This document shows positions 53,575-62,963 of a stretch of DNA of 64,000 bases, piece by piece. The DNA comes from Arthrobacter sp. Soil762 (GTDB lineage Bacteria; Actinomycetota; Actinomycetes; Actinomycetales; Micrococcaceae). The notes beneath the pieces are model-generated. The model ran no database searches. It was given only the letters and a program-made list of their open reading frames with translations, and was not told the DNA's origin. A program made the translations under genes and the position numbers. The first letter of the stretch is position 1; the number at the start of each line of letters is the position of its first letter. The stretch spans positions 270,250 to 334,249 of the forward strand of contig NZ_LMSG01000020.1 of the NCBI RefSeq assembly GCF_001428335.1. The letters run 5' to 3'.

Positions 53575-54948
53575 ATGTTGGGACTGCACGTGAGTGGTGT
53601 GAGGGGTTCAACCCCGCAGGGTGAGCAGGCGGTCCAGCGCGACCTCGTGATCGACCTTGTCCGTTTCGTCTGCCTGGCCCTGGTGGTGGTGGGCCACTGC
53701 ATGATGGTCAGCCCAGTCCTGCAACGGAACGGCACCGTGACCTCCGAAAATACGCTGGGAGATCAGCCCTGGTTCGTGCCGGTCATCTGGATCTTTATGG
53801 TGATGCCGCTGTTCTTCGTAACCGGCGGCACCACCGGCCTCCAGTCCTGGCAGCGGCTGAAGGCCCGCGGCGGTACTGGCGTCGAGTTTGCCCAGGCCCG
53901 GCTGCTGCGCCTGGTCCGCCCGGCGGCGGCCCTCCTGGCGGTAATGTTCCTGGGCTTCTGGGCCGCGCTCCTGCTCGGCGTGGACTCCCAAGTGGTCCAG
54001 CTGATGTCCACAGGGGCCGGCATGCCCTTGTGGTTCCTTGCCGCCTACCTGGCAGCCCAGCTCAACATCCCGCTCCTGGCCCGGTTCCACGACCGCGCGC
54101 CTTGGCTGACCATTGCCGTCCTGGCGACCCTCGTGGTGGCGGTCGACTGCTTCCGCGGAGCCCTCCCGATGCTCGCCTACGCAAATCTTGTTTTCCTATG
54201 GTGCGCCGTGCAGCAGCTTGGTTTCCTGGTGGCCGACGGTTACTTCGCCAGGCTCACGCGCTCCGGCCTGGTGGGGCTCATTCTGGCAGCCAACCTGGTG
54301 CTCGGGCTGGTCACTGGCCTGGGTCTCTACTCCGGAAATATGCTGGTCAACCTCAACCCGCCCAACCTCTGCCTGCTGCTCCTGGGCGTGTCCCAGGCTG
54401 CCGCGCTCCAGCTTTTCCGGCCGGGGCTCGGCTGGGTTTCCGGCGTGCGCTGGATCCGCGCGCTGGTCATGGTTGCCGGCCGCCGCTCCATGACCGTGTA
54501 CCTGTGGCACCTGCCGTTGCTCGCGGCCATGTCCGGGCTCCTGCTCCTCACCGACTTCCCCAAGCCCGCGGCCGGCACCGCCGAATGGTGGTGGGCCCGT
54601 CCGCTCGTCCTCCTGGGGGTTGTGGCCCTCCTGCTCCCGGTGCTGGCCGCGTTCGGCCACCTTGAGGAACGTCCGACGGCGTCTGTCCACACCCGCGGCC
54701 GGCCCGCCGCCGCGGTGGTGACGGCCGCCGTCGTCGTCTTCATTCCGGTGGCGGACGCTGCCCTCAACGGCCTGACGCTGGGCCTGCTCGGAGGCGGCGC
54801 AGCATGCTTTGTGTTGGCCGTCCTGCTGCTGGGCCGGATGCCCGAACGTGGCCCCGGCGATGTCGGCGCCGAACGCGTCGCCCACGATGACAGCCAGTCT
54901 GACGGGCCATTGCCAGCGGGGCCAAGTAGTGCCAATGTCGAACCATGA
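53575..54948 (+). CDS. Integral membrane acyltransferase (acyltransferase 3 family)
   Basis: About 457 residues from ATG 53575; GTG 53590 is another candidate. Ten or so hydrophobic helices. The catalytic-type motif RFVCLALVVVGHCMM near residue 30 and the conserved MTVYLWHLPLLAAM near residue 310 place it in the OafA/acyltransferase 3 family, which O-acylates surface sugars or lipids. Long Ala/Val-rich C-terminal end. It is coupled to the following GNAT gene by an ATGA overlap. Confidence 0.8.
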   Translation: MLGLHVSGVRGSTPQGEQAVQRDLVIDLVRFVCLALVVVGHCMMVSPVLQRNGTVTSENTLGDQPWFVPVIWIFMVMPLFFVTGGTTGLQSWQRLKARGGTGVEFAQARLLRLVRPAAALLAVMFLGFWAALLLGVDSQVVQLMSTGAGMPLWFLAAYLAAQLNIPLLARFHDRAPWLTIAVLATLVVAVDCFRGALPMLAYANLVFLWCAVQQLGFLVADGYFARLTRSGLVGLILAANLVLGLVTGLGLYSGNMLVNLNPPNLCLLLLGVSQAAALQLFRPGLGWVSGVRWIRALVMVAGRRSMTVYLWHLPLLAAMSGLLLLTDFPKPAAGTAEWWWARPLVLLGVVALLLPVLAAFGHLEERPTASVHTRGRPAAAVVTAAVVVFIPVADAALNGLTLGLLGGGAACFVLAVLLLGRMPERGPGDVGAERVAHDDSQSDGPLPAGPSSANVEP

Positions 54949-55274
54949 CTGAGAACATGATTTCCACAGAGGACAAGTTCAGCCCCGACGTCTCGCTGTC
55001 CAGGGATGACGAGCATCACCGCTACGAGCTACGGGTGGGCGGAAAGGTCGCCGTCCAGTCCTTCTTCCGGGACCTGCCCGGACATGTGGATTTCCTCCAC
55101 ACCGACACCGTCGAGGACTTCAAGGGCCAGGGACTGGGCAAGGTGCTGGCTCACTTCGCGCTGGACGACGTGGTGGCTTCGGGTAAACGGATCATCCCGC
55201 ATTGCCCGTTCATCTCCGGCTACCTCCGTGCCCACGAGGGCTACGAACAGCACATCGACTGGCCGGATAGCTAG
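54945..55274 (+). CDS. GNAT-like N-acetyltransferase (YjdJ type)
   Basis: 109 residues, a short GNAT fold: FLHTDTVEDFKGQGLGKVLAHFAL contains the acetyl-CoA pyrophosphate loop (GQGLGKVL) and CPFISGYLRAHEGY is the typical end of the YjdJ group. The start overlaps the acyltransferase stop by four bases. Substrate unknown. Confidence 0.88.
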   Translation: MTENMISTEDKFSPDVSLSRDDEHHRYELRVGGKVAVQSFFRDLPGHVDFLHTDTVEDFKGQGLGKVLAHFALDDVVASGKRIIPHCPFISGYLRAHEGYEQHIDWPDS

Positions 55275-55292
55275 TACGAACGGTCATTTAAG

Positions 55293-55315
55293 CCTCCGGA
55301 AACTCCCTCCGGAGG
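55293..55315 (+). terminator. Hairpin after the GNAT gene
   Basis: CCTCCGGA (55293-55300) pairs with TCCGGAGG (55308-55315) over AACTCCC, 19 bases past the stop. Short but perfect stem. Confidence 0.55.
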
Positions 55316-55458
55316 GCCTCAGGTGTCCGTTCGCGCGGAGTATTTTGCACCCGATTCGCGATCGGGGCCAGTCAATGATGCGCCCGCGACCTGAAGAACG
55401 CCCGTATTCCCGCGGCTAAAGATAAATAGGTCACTAAAGTTTGACGAAAAGGTTTACC

Positions 55459-55477
55459 TAAGTAAGGCTTACCTTGC
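55459..55477 (+). promoter_or_regulatory. Iron-box-like site before the siderophore remnant
   Basis: TAAGTAAGGCTTACCTTGC contains the palindrome GTAAGGCTTAC and resembles the DtxR/IdeR consensus (TTAGGTTAGGCTAACCTAA). It lies 28 bases before the first codon of the remaining siderophore genes. An iron repressor site is inferred. Confidence 0.65.
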
Positions 55478-55504
55478 TAAAGAGCCTCAACGTCAAAACT
55501 AAGG

Positions 55505-56152
55505 ATGACCACCGTGCCCCTGCTGCCCCGTGTTGATGAGATGTACGTGGATGAGAACCAGGTGGGCCATGCCCTGCCCGGACAGGATTTTGGCTCCCGC
55601 GTGGAGCTTGCCCTCGCTGCCACCAACCATCTGTTCAACACGCAACTCCTCACCCATTCTTCGCTGACCGGCGCTGCGTGGGATCCGGCCGCCGGGTCCC
55701 ACACCCTGCAGCTCCGGCACGAGGAAAAGGGCACCGACTACGTGCTGGACAGCGACGCCGTGGTCTTGGCCACCGGCTACACCTATCGGGAGCCGGGCTT
55801 CCTGGCGGGCATCCAGGGCCGGATCGCCAGGGACTCCGCCGGCCGGTTCGCCGTGGCACGCAACTACAGCACCGGCGTCGAACCCGGCGAACTCTTCGCC
55901 CAGAATGCCGAGCTGCACACGCACGGGTTTGTCACCCCGGACCTCGGCATGGCCGCATACCGCAACTCGTGCATCCTGCGCGAGATCACCGGCCGCGAGG
56001 TCTATCCCGTGGAGCACAGCATCGCGTTCCAGCAGTTCGGCGCGCCGGATAGTGTTCCAACTGCTGCCGGTCCGGTCTCCGGTTCAGTCTCCGGTCCGGC
56101 CGGACTCAGCGCCGAGCCAGCTCCCACCCAGACCGTGGAGGTGTCCGCATGA
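55505..56152 (+). pseudogene. Lysine/ornithine N-hydroxylase (IucD/SidA family), N-terminally truncated
   Basis: 215 codons. From about residue 45 the sequence matches the C-terminal part of siderophore N-monooxygenases, with DAVVLATGYTYREPGFL (the ATGY motif) and VTPDLGMAAYRNSCILREITGREVYPVEHSIAFQQFG. Intact enzymes have about 420-450 residues; the FAD- and NADPH-binding half is absent. The first 35-40 codons do not match the hydroxylase, so the start region may belong to the former first gene of the operon, fused by deletion. Its ATGA overlap with the next gene is preserved. It cannot be an active hydroxylase. Confidence 0.8.
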
Positions 56153-57387
56153 GCTTCACGTTCCGCTGTGTTGACGCCGTTGCCGACGCACCCCTCCTCC
56201 ACAGCTGGGTGACCCAGCCGTATGCGTCGTTCTGGGAGATGCTGTCCGCCACAGTTGACGGGGTTGTGGAGGAATACTCGAAAATCCAGGCAACGGGGCA
56301 TCACCACGCCTTGCTGGGGATCAACGACGACGGCGTCCCCGTCTTCCTGATGGAGGAATACCTGCCAGCAGCCTCGCCGCTGGCCGCGATCTATGCCGTG
56401 CAGGACGGCGACATCGGCATGCACCTGCTGGTGGCGCCGCCGTCGGGAGATCCCCAACCGGGGTACACGGCCGCGGTGATGGACGCCGTGCTGGAGCGGC
56501 TGTTCGAAAAGCCAGGCGTTGAACGCGTGGTGGTGGAACCGGACGCCAGGAACGCCAAGATCCATGTGCTCAACGAGCGGCTGGGCTTCCGGCCGGCGGG
56601 CGTGGTCACCTTGCCGCATGGCGAGAATGTAATCCTGGTGCTGGATAACGGTGTGCCCGTCCGTGCGGTGATGAAGGACATCGCCGAGGAAATCGTGGTG
56701 ATGGGGCGCCGGCTGGACCTGCCCGAGGAGGTATCGAGGATCCAGGTTGATATCCCTGACGGCGAAAAGGTGCTGGCCATCTTTACGGATGTGTTCGACT
56801 GCATCTTCCGCTTCCTCGGTGCCCTGCTGGTGGAGGACGGGAAACTCGGCGAGGAGGAGTTCTGGGGCACGGCCGCGCGGGTCATCAAGGACTACCAGGC
56901 TGAACACCCGGAGCTGGCGGACCAGTTCGCCCGCCACAATCTGTTCGCCGCTGACTTTGAACTGTCGTGCCTTAACCGGCTGCAGCTGTGGAACAACCAG
57001 CAGATGCTTGACCTCACGGACCCGTCCGGCGGGTTGCAGATGGCCGGCCGGCTCGCCAACCCGCTCGCCAGGTTCGCTGTGGACCGAGCCACAGCCCGGG
57101 GTCAGCCGAGCTCGTCCAGCTTGCGCTCCAGCACTGCCCGCTCGGCGGCGTTCCCGCACAGCGCAACGGCCTGCAGGAGCGCGGACCGTGCGTCGCCACG
57201 CCGGCCGAGCCGGGTGAGCATCTCGCCTCGGACTGCGGGGAGCAGGTGCGAGCCCGCCAGTTCGCCGCGTTCGGGGATTGCCTCCACCAGCTCCAGTCCC
57301 TGGGCCGGTCCGGAGGCCATCGCGACGGCCACCGCACGGTTGAGTTCGATGATGGGGGAGGGGGCCAGTCGGCCGAGGGCTTCGTAG
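56149..57387 (+). pseudogene. In-frame fusion of siderophore acyltransferase and IucA/IucC synthetase C-terminus
   Basis: 412 codons. Residues 1 to about 155 are an AlcB/IucB-type acyl-CoA N-acyltransferase (SWVTQPYASFWEM; AVQDGDIGMHLLVAPP; VVVEPDARNAKIHVLNERLG). At about 56610 it continues directly as the C-terminal part of an IucA/IucC siderophore synthetase (NVILVLDNGVPVRAVMKDIAEE; AADFELSCLNRLQLWNNQQ; GGLQMAGRLANPLA). The N-terminal ATP-binding half of the synthetase is missing. After about residue 310 the frame runs antisense through the end of the sigma gene, so the natural stop is also lost. Both joints are best read as deletions. Some acyltransferase activity could remain. Confidence 0.8.
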
Positions 57388-58349
57388 AGGATGACGATCC
57401 GCTGCCAGTCCGTCTCAGCAACCGAATGAGCCACCGCGTGGCACTCAGCGATGGAAGCCTGGAGACCGTACGCACCCAACCCGCGTCCGGATCCCGCGGC
57501 CCGGGCCAGGGCCGCACGTCCGCGCCGGATCGCGGCCTGGTCCCACCGCCGTCGGTCCTGGTCTTCCAGAAGCACCGGGCGGCCCGACGCGTCGAGCCGG
57601 GCCGGGAACCGCGCAGCGGTGAGTTCCATCAGCGCAATCAGTCCGAACACCTCGGGCTCCGGCGAGATCCGCACCAGCACCCGGGCCAGGCGGCGGGCTT
57701 CGCCGGCCAGGTCCGTGCGGATCCACTCCGCGCCGCCCGAGGCAAACGATCCCTCCGTGAAGATCAGGTAAATGACGTTGAGCACCGAGCCGAGCCGTTC
57801 AGTCCGCTCCTGCGGCTCAGGCACCGCGAAAGGCACCTGCGCGGCGGCCAGCGTCTTCTTGGCTCGGGTGATGCGTGCCTGGATCGTCGCCACCGGGACC
57901 AGGAAAGCCCTGGCAATCTCGTCGCTGCCCAGGCCGCCCACTACGCGTAGCGTCAACGCGATCCGGGCTTCCTTGGCCAGCACCGGATGGCAGGAGATGA
58001 ACATCAGGGCGAGTACGTCGTCGTCGATCGCATCGGGGTCGAACAATGCGTCCGCTCCTGGCTCCTCCGCCGCGAGGTCGCTGGCCAGCAGGGCGTACTT
58101 TTCATCCCGTGCCGCCCGCCGGCGGAAGGTATCAATCGCACGACGGCGGCCTGTAGTGAGGAGCCAGCCGGCGGGTTCGGCGGGTACCCCGTTGACGGAC
58201 CAGGAGACGAGTGCCTCGGCAAGCGCCTCCTGGGCGAGATCCTCGGCCAGCGGGAAATCGCCGGTATAGCGGGCCAGGGCGCCGACGATGCGGGCAGATT
58301 CCATCCGCCACACTGCCTCGACGGCGCCCCGCGCCTCAGCACCGCTCAT
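57102..58349 (-). CDS. ECF-type sigma factor with C-terminal extension (DGPF-linked, ECF42-like)
   Basis: 415 residues. Sigma region 2 (ARYTGDFPLAEDLAQEALAEAL) and region 4 (GGLGSDEIARAFLVPVATIQARI) are followed by a long C-terminal domain (DUF6596 type) with TPR-like helical repeats. This class has no anti-sigma factor and is typically paired with DGPF/YCII genes, as here, 33 bases upstream. Stimulus unknown. The 3' end is overlapped in antisense by the tail of the siderophore fusion. Confidence 0.92.
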   Translation of the reverse strand: MSGAEARGAVEAVWRMESARIVGALARYTGDFPLAEDLAQEALAEALVSWSVNGVPAEPAGWLLTTGRRRAIDTFRRRAARDEKYALLASDLAAEEPGADALFDPDAIDDDVLALMFISCHPVLAKEARIALTLRVVGGLGSDEIARAFLVPVATIQARITRAKKTLAAAQVPFAVPEPQERTERLGSVLNVIYLIFTEGSFASGGAEWIRTDLAGEARRLARVLVRISPEPEVFGLIALMELTAARFPARLDASGRPVLLEDQDRRRWDQAAIRRGRAALARAAGSGRGLGAYGLQASIAECHAVAHSVAETDWQRIVILYEALGRLAPSPIIELNRAVAVAMASGPAQGLELVEAIPERGELAGSHLLPAVRGEMLTRLGRRGDARSALLQAVALCGNAAERAVLERKLDELG

Positions 58350-58382
58350 TAACGGTCAGATCTGTTGGTCAGAGCTGCCCGG

Positions 58383-58802
58383 TCACAGCTGCCCGGTCTG
58401 CTCGCGCCAGGCGCGTTCCTTCTGGATCCATTCGTTGTCCTGCGGGAACTCGTCGATGGTAGGCACGCGGCGGATTTCGGTCTTGCGGCCGGCCGTGAGC
58501 GGCGCCCGCTTCGCCCACTCGATGGCTTCCTGCTTCGAGGCCACATCGAGGATGTAGAAGCCGCCGAACAGTTCCTTGGTTTCTCCGTAGGGGCCATCGG
58601 TGACCACGGGTGTTTCGCCGGTGAAGTCGACCACAACGCCCTCCTTCGGATCCTCCAGGCCCTCGGCCGCCAGCAGGACGCCGGCGCGGATCAGTTCGTC
58701 ATTGAACTTGCCCATGGCGTTCATCGCCTCGTCGAAGTCGACGTCCGTGAACTTCGCGAGGGACTCGTCGGTTTCCCGCATGATCAGCATGTACTTGGCC
58801 AT
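58383..58802 (-). CDS. YCII/DGPF-domain protein, partner of the ECF sigma factor
   Basis: 139 residues from ATG 58802 with AGGAGA nine bases upstream. MAKYMLIMRETDESLAKF start, VVTDGPYGETKELFGGFYI (the DGP(F) motif) and a charged C-terminal extension. A small alpha/beta fold related to muconolactone isomerase; enzyme activity is unproven. It precedes the sigma gene in one transcript. Confidence 0.92.
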   Translation of the reverse strand: MAKYMLIMRETDESLAKFTDVDFDEAMNAMGKFNDELIRAGVLLAAEGLEDPKEGVVVDFTGETPVVTDGPYGETKELFGGFYILDVASKQEAIEWAKRAPLTAGRKTEIRRVPTIDEFPQDNEWIQKERAWREQTGQL

Positions 58803-58929
58803 CTCAATCTTCTCCTTGGTTTGTGGAAGGTCGCCCTTCGACCTTCTCACCCATAGGTCGAACGGCGCGAGGCCCGATCGACACAAACCGGAGGATTATT
58901 CTGAAGGGACCACGTGAAAAGGAGAAACC

Positions 58930-59286
58930 ATGGCCGGCGAACCAGCGTTCTTTGAAATCGGCGTCGAAGATCCCGAACGGGGCAGGGCGTTCTACGGCGC
59001 GCTCTTCGGCTGGGACTTCAGCCCCGGACCGTCCGATGAGGGCGGGTCCATAATCGGTACCCCCGGCATCCCCGGCGGGCTGCACGGCGGCGACAAGGGC
59101 GCGGTGCCTTACCTGTTCTTCCGGGTGGACGACATGGACGCCGCCCTGGCCCGGGTGCGTGAACTTGGGGGCTCGACGGACAGCGCGGAATTGGGCGACG
59201 AGGACCCGGCGGAGTACGGAAGATTCATGCTTTGCACGGACGATCAGGGCTCAACCTTCGGCCTGCACCAGCCGCCTGCGCCGTAA
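58930..59286 (+). CDS. VOC-family (glyoxalase/bleomycin-resistance-like) protein
   Basis: 118 residues, two beta-alpha-beta-beta-beta repeats: FFEIGVEDPERGRAFYGALFGWDF and PYLFFRVDDMDAALARVRELGG, ending in DDQGSTFGLHQ. GGAGA lies before ATG 58930. Substrate unknown. Divergent from the DGPF gene. Confidence 0.88.
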   Translation: MAGEPAFFEIGVEDPERGRAFYGALFGWDFSPGPSDEGGSIIGTPGIPGGLHGGDKGAVPYLFFRVDDMDAALARVRELGGSTDSAELGDEDPAEYGRFMLCTDDQGSTFGLHQPPAP

Positions 59287-59304
59287 CACGGCTAGTCTGG
59301 GCGC

Positions 59305-60072
59305 ATGGAGACACCCACCACCGCGCTCGTAACAGGGGCAACCGCAGGGCTGGGAGCGGAGTTCGCCCGCCAGCTTGCGCAGGAAGGCCACCACATGGTG
59401 CTGGTGGCCCGCGACGCCGCCCGGCTCCAGCAGATCGCTGACGAACTCGAGCGTGATTACAGCGTTTCCACTGAGGTGCTGCCCGCCGACCTGACGGACG
59501 ACGCCGGGGTGGCAGCCGTCGTCGGGCGCCTCACGGACGCTGCGCGGCCGGTTGAGGTCCTGGTAAATAATGCGGGCATCGGGCTGCTGCATTCGTTCGA
59601 AAGCAATTCCTTGGAGGACGAGAGAAGGCACCTGCGCCTGCACGTGCAGACGCCCATGGAGCTCTGCCATGCGGCCCTGCAGGGGATGTTGGAACGGCAT
59701 TCAGGCCGGATCATCAACGTGGCCAGCGTCGCGGCTTTCGCCAACCGCGGCAGCTACTCGGCCGCGAAATCCTGGCAGGTCAGCTTCAGCCGCTGGGCCA
59801 ACCTTGCCTACGGACCGAGAGGCGTGCACGTCACCGCACTGTGCCCCGGATTCACGCACACCGAATTCCATGACCGCATGGGCATGGACAAGTCGGTCGC
59901 CCCGCACTGGCTGTGGCTGCGGGCCGACCAGGTGGTCCGGGAGGGCCTCGCCGATAACGCCCGCGGGAAGGGCGTTTCGATCCCCACCAAACGCTACAAA
60001 CTGGTCGCCGCTATCTCGCGCGTCCTGCCGGCGCGGTTTACGTCCGGGCCGCCGCGACGCCCGAAACAGTAG
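59305..60072 (+). CDS. Short-chain dehydrogenase/reductase
   Basis: 255 residues, classical SDR: TGATAGLG nucleotide loop, NNAG, catalytic Ser in NVASVAAFA and YSAAK. Loop and C-terminus resemble the DltE/YqjQ-like group. Its last 35 bases overlap the end of the convergent FUSC gene. Substrate unknown. Confidence 0.9.
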   Translation: METPTTALVTGATAGLGAEFARQLAQEGHHMVLVARDAARLQQIADELERDYSVSTEVLPADLTDDAGVAAVVGRLTDAARPVEVLVNNAGIGLLHSFESNSLEDERRHLRLHVQTPMELCHAALQGMLERHSGRIINVASVAAFANRGSYSAAKSWQVSFSRWANLAYGPRGVHVTALCPGFTHTEFHDRMGMDKSVAPHWLWLRADQVVREGLADNARGKGVSIPTKRYKLVAAISRVLPARFTSGPPRRPKQ

Positions 60073-61117
60073 CCTTCCACGGTGCGCGGACGGCCACCAC
60101 CACGGCGACACCGATCATGGCGCCCACAAACGTCTCAACCGCTCGTTCGGTGACCAGCAGGCCCGGGTCCATGGGGGCGGCAAGCTGCGTCATGAGCAGG
60201 ATCACCGGCGTGAAAAAGACCATGGCCCAGCCGTAGTGCCGCGCCATGAACAGTTCGGTGGGGAACTGGAATGCGATCACCAGCAGCGCCAGCACGGCGG
60301 CAGTGTGGCCGGGGAAATACTGCAGCGGGGACAACGGCCCCGGGAAAAGTACGACGGCGACCAACGCCAAACCGACGAACGTCCCCACGATGCGGTGGAT
60401 CCCGCGGTGGACGCGGCTGGGCAGGTCGGCCCCCGCGAGCGGGACGGCGGCCGCGGCCATGGCCCAGTGCGGGTGGCCGCTGCCGCTCAGGACGCCGCAG
60501 GTTCCGGCGGCACCGACGGCCAGGACATAGCGGGCGGCGTGGACCAGCGCGGCCTGCCGGAGTTTACTGCCGAGGCGCGGAACATCACGCACCGCGCCGG
60601 CCTCCCAGGCCCGGACCCGCAGCCAGCCTGCGAAGCCCACCAGGATCGAGAACGCGGCCGAGGCCGCACCGATCAGCACGGCCGTCAGGAACGGCACGCT
60701 CGTCGGGACCGAGGCGCAGGCGCCTAATGCCAGGATGCCGAAGAACGGTCCGTTGGGCTTGAGCCGCACCTTGTCGGAGAACAGGGAACCGGCACCGGCC
60801 AGCACGGCCTCCACGAGCACCAGCCACCAGGAGTGGATGTGGTTGACGGACAGGAACACACCCACCGTGATGCCGCTGACCAGGACCACTGCAGCCTGCG
60901 CCTGGTGCTTGAGGCGAAGCTGGTGGGATTCCGAGCGTCCGTACATGCCGGTCAGGGCACCGAATACCGCGTAAATGGTCAGCTCGGGGCGGCCGATGGC
61001 CAGGAGCACAAGGGAGGGCACTGCAACGCTGAGGGCAACCCGCACGGCCGAGAGCCGGTCGTTGTTCGCCGGGCCCAGAGCGTGCAGGGTGCGGGCATGG
61101 GCCATGACTCTGCGCAC
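60038..61117 (-). CDS. FUSC-family membrane protein, second copy
   Basis: About 359 residues. GTG 61117 is preferred since AGGTGG lies eight bases upstream; GTG 61129 and ATG 61105 are alternatives. It has two blocks of hydrophobic helices (about 25-145 and 190-345) with GALTGMYGRSESHQLRLKHQ and the second-repeat HPHWAMAAAAVPLAGADLPSRVHRGIHRIVGT characteristic of FUSC-like transporters. No large soluble domain, unlike the copy at 4.6 kb. Substrate unknown. Confidence 0.85.
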   Translation of the reverse strand: MRRVMAHARTLHALGPANNDRLSAVRVALSVAVPSLVLLAIGRPELTIYAVFGALTGMYGRSESHQLRLKHQAQAAVVLVSGITVGVFLSVNHIHSWWLVLVEAVLAGAGSLFSDKVRLKPNGPFFGILALGACASVPTSVPFLTAVLIGAASAAFSILVGFAGWLRVRAWEAGAVRDVPRLGSKLRQAALVHAARYVLAVGAAGTCGVLSGSGHPHWAMAAAAVPLAGADLPSRVHRGIHRIVGTFVGLALVAVVLFPGPLSPLQYFPGHTAAVLALLVIAFQFPTELFMARHYGWAMVFFTPVILLMTQLAAPMDPGLLVTERAVETFVGAMIGVAVVVAVRAPWKATVSGVAAART

Positions 61118-61256
61118 AGCCAACACCACCTATCAATCAAGCCCTTGTTCGAAAATTAGCAGAAGCCCGGATTGCTCACCATTAGCTGGGTCACAGGGCG
61201 TCGCTGGGGCCGGCGTCGCTTGGGCGCGGCCGGAGGAAACTGCCAGGCACGGCTAA

Positions 61257-61307
61257 GGCCCGCCCTGCGTGCTTCCCCCAAGGAAAGCGCGCGGGACGGG
61301 CCTTTGA
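61257..61307 (-). terminator. Imperfect 20-pair hairpin after the MFS gene
   Basis: AAGGCCCGCCCTGCGTGCTT (61257-61276) pairs with few mismatches to 61287-61306 over CCCCCAAGGA. It lies 58 bases past the stop of the leftward transporter gene. Confidence 0.65.
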
Positions 61308-61364
61308 GCGCGGGCTACAAGACGGCCCGGACAGGCCGGTTTGTTGTTGCAGTGCGTTGCTTGC

Positions 61365-62963
61365 TTAGACTCCGGCCGGAACCTTAGTGGCCGCGGCATC
61401 GGTGACGTCCTGGGATTCGAACGGCATGTCGTCCAGGTCAATCAGCGGGTTCTCGTCCTGGGTGGCAACCAGTTCCCGTGCCTCTGCCTGCGTGTCCACG
61501 CTGGGCATGGAGCCGGGCAGCGGACGCTGGGCTGATTCCTTCAGGAAGTAGATGGCCACGGCTCCGATGGCTGAAGTCGCCATGAGGTAGTAGGCCGGCA
61601 TCATGTCATCGCCGGTCGCCGTGATCAGCGCGGCAACGATGAACGGGGTGGTGCCTCCGAAGATCGCCACGGCGAAGTTGTAGGCGATGCCCATGGCGCC
61701 GTACCTGTTGGCTGTCGGGAACTGCGCGGGCAATGCCGAGGCGAGGTTCGCAACATAGAACGTCACCGGGAAGGCGATCAGCGAGAGGCCTGCCAGCGTT
61801 GACCAGACGTCGCCGATGCCGATCAGGAGGAACGCCGGGGTTGCCAGCACCACGGTGCTGATGGCGCCGATCCACAGCACGGGACGGCGGCCGATCCGGT
61901 CAGACAGCTTCCCGGTCAGGGGGATGCAGAGGCTCATGATGACCAACACGGGGATGGTCAGCAGCGTTCCGTGGACGGGATCGTAGCCCTTGGACTCGGT
62001 GAGGTACGTCGGCATGTACGACGTCAAGGCGTAACCGGCGGTGTTGGCTGCGGCGACAAGGATCATGGCCACGATGAGCGAGCGCCAGTAGGCCTTGACG
62101 ATTCCGAAGGGACCCTTCGCGGCGTCCACGTCAGCTGCTGCGGCGTCCTGCCCGATGGTTTCCTGGGCGTCGAGAGTGGCCTGGAACTGAGGGGATTCCT
62201 CGATCTTGTTCCGGAAGTAGATGGCGATGAGGCCCAGCGGACCTGCAACCAGGAAGGGAATGCGCCAGCCCCATTCCTCCATGGCGGTCTGGCCAAGGGT
62301 CAACTGCAGGACAGAAACCAGCGCCGCACCCAGGGCAAAGCCAAGGTAGCTGCCCATGTCCAGGAAGCTTGCAAAGAATCCACGGCGCTTATCGGGGGCG
62401 TATTCGCTCACGAATGTGGTGGCGCCTGCGTATTCACCGCCGGTGGAGAAGCCCTGTACAAGCTTCAGGATTACCAGCAGCGCAGCGGCCCAGATGCCGA
62501 TCTGGGCGTATCCGGGCAACAGCCCGACGGCGAACGTACTGGCAGCCATAATCATCAGTGTTGCGGCGAGTACTTTTTGCCGCCCGATCTTGTCGCCGAG
62601 CCAGCCGAACACAACACCGCCGAGTGGACGGGCAATGAAGGTGGCAGCGAACGTTCCAAGCAGGAACAGCGTCTGGACGGACTTGTCGGCCTCGGGAAGG
62701 AAGACAGGTCCCATGGTGGTGATCAGGTAGCCGAATACGCCGACGTCGAACCACTCCATGGTGTTACCCACGATGGTTCCGCCGAGCGCTTTTTTCAGCA
62801 TGGGCTGGTTTACAACGTTCACGTCGGACTCTTTGAGCCTGCGGCGAGCAAGGATCTTCGGTTTACGCGCACTTGGGAGTGCGTTATTTGGTGCTGCTTC
62901 GTTGGGTCGGCTGGCGTTGTCCACGCCTGCTGAAGAGTCGGTCGTGCTTCGGTCTGTGGGCAT
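61365..62963 (-). CDS. MFS metabolite:proton symporter (MHS family, ProP-like)
   Basis: About 532 residues from ATG 62963, which has AGGAG eight bases upstream; ATG 62987 lies before that site and is less likely. Twelve hydrophobic helices with MHS motifs: GNTMEWFDVGVFGYL, RPLGGVVFGWLGDKIGRQKVL, GFSTGGEYAGATTFVSEYAPDKRRG and GKLSDRIGRRPVLWIG. Charged N-terminal (about 50 residues) and C-terminal cytosolic tails. The ProP group imports proline, betaine or related acids; a dicarboxylate or shikimate-type substrate is possible. Confidence 0.9.
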   Translation of the reverse strand: MPTDRSTTDSSAGVDNASRPNEAAPNNALPSARKPKILARRRLKESDVNVVNQPMLKKALGGTIVGNTMEWFDVGVFGYLITTMGPVFLPEADKSVQTLFLLGTFAATFIARPLGGVVFGWLGDKIGRQKVLAATLMIMAASTFAVGLLPGYAQIGIWAAALLVILKLVQGFSTGGEYAGATTFVSEYAPDKRRGFFASFLDMGSYLGFALGAALVSVLQLTLGQTAMEEWGWRIPFLVAGPLGLIAIYFRNKIEESPQFQATLDAQETIGQDAAAADVDAAKGPFGIVKAYWRSLIVAMILVAAANTAGYALTSYMPTYLTESKGYDPVHGTLLTIPVLVIMSLCIPLTGKLSDRIGRRPVLWIGAISTVVLATPAFLLIGIGDVWSTLAGLSLIAFPVTFYVANLASALPAQFPTANRYGAMGIAYNFAVAIFGGTTPFIVAALITATGDDMMPAYYLMATSAIGAVAIYFLKESAQRPLPGSMPSVDTQAEARELVATQDENPLIDLDDMPFESQDVTDAAATKVPAGV

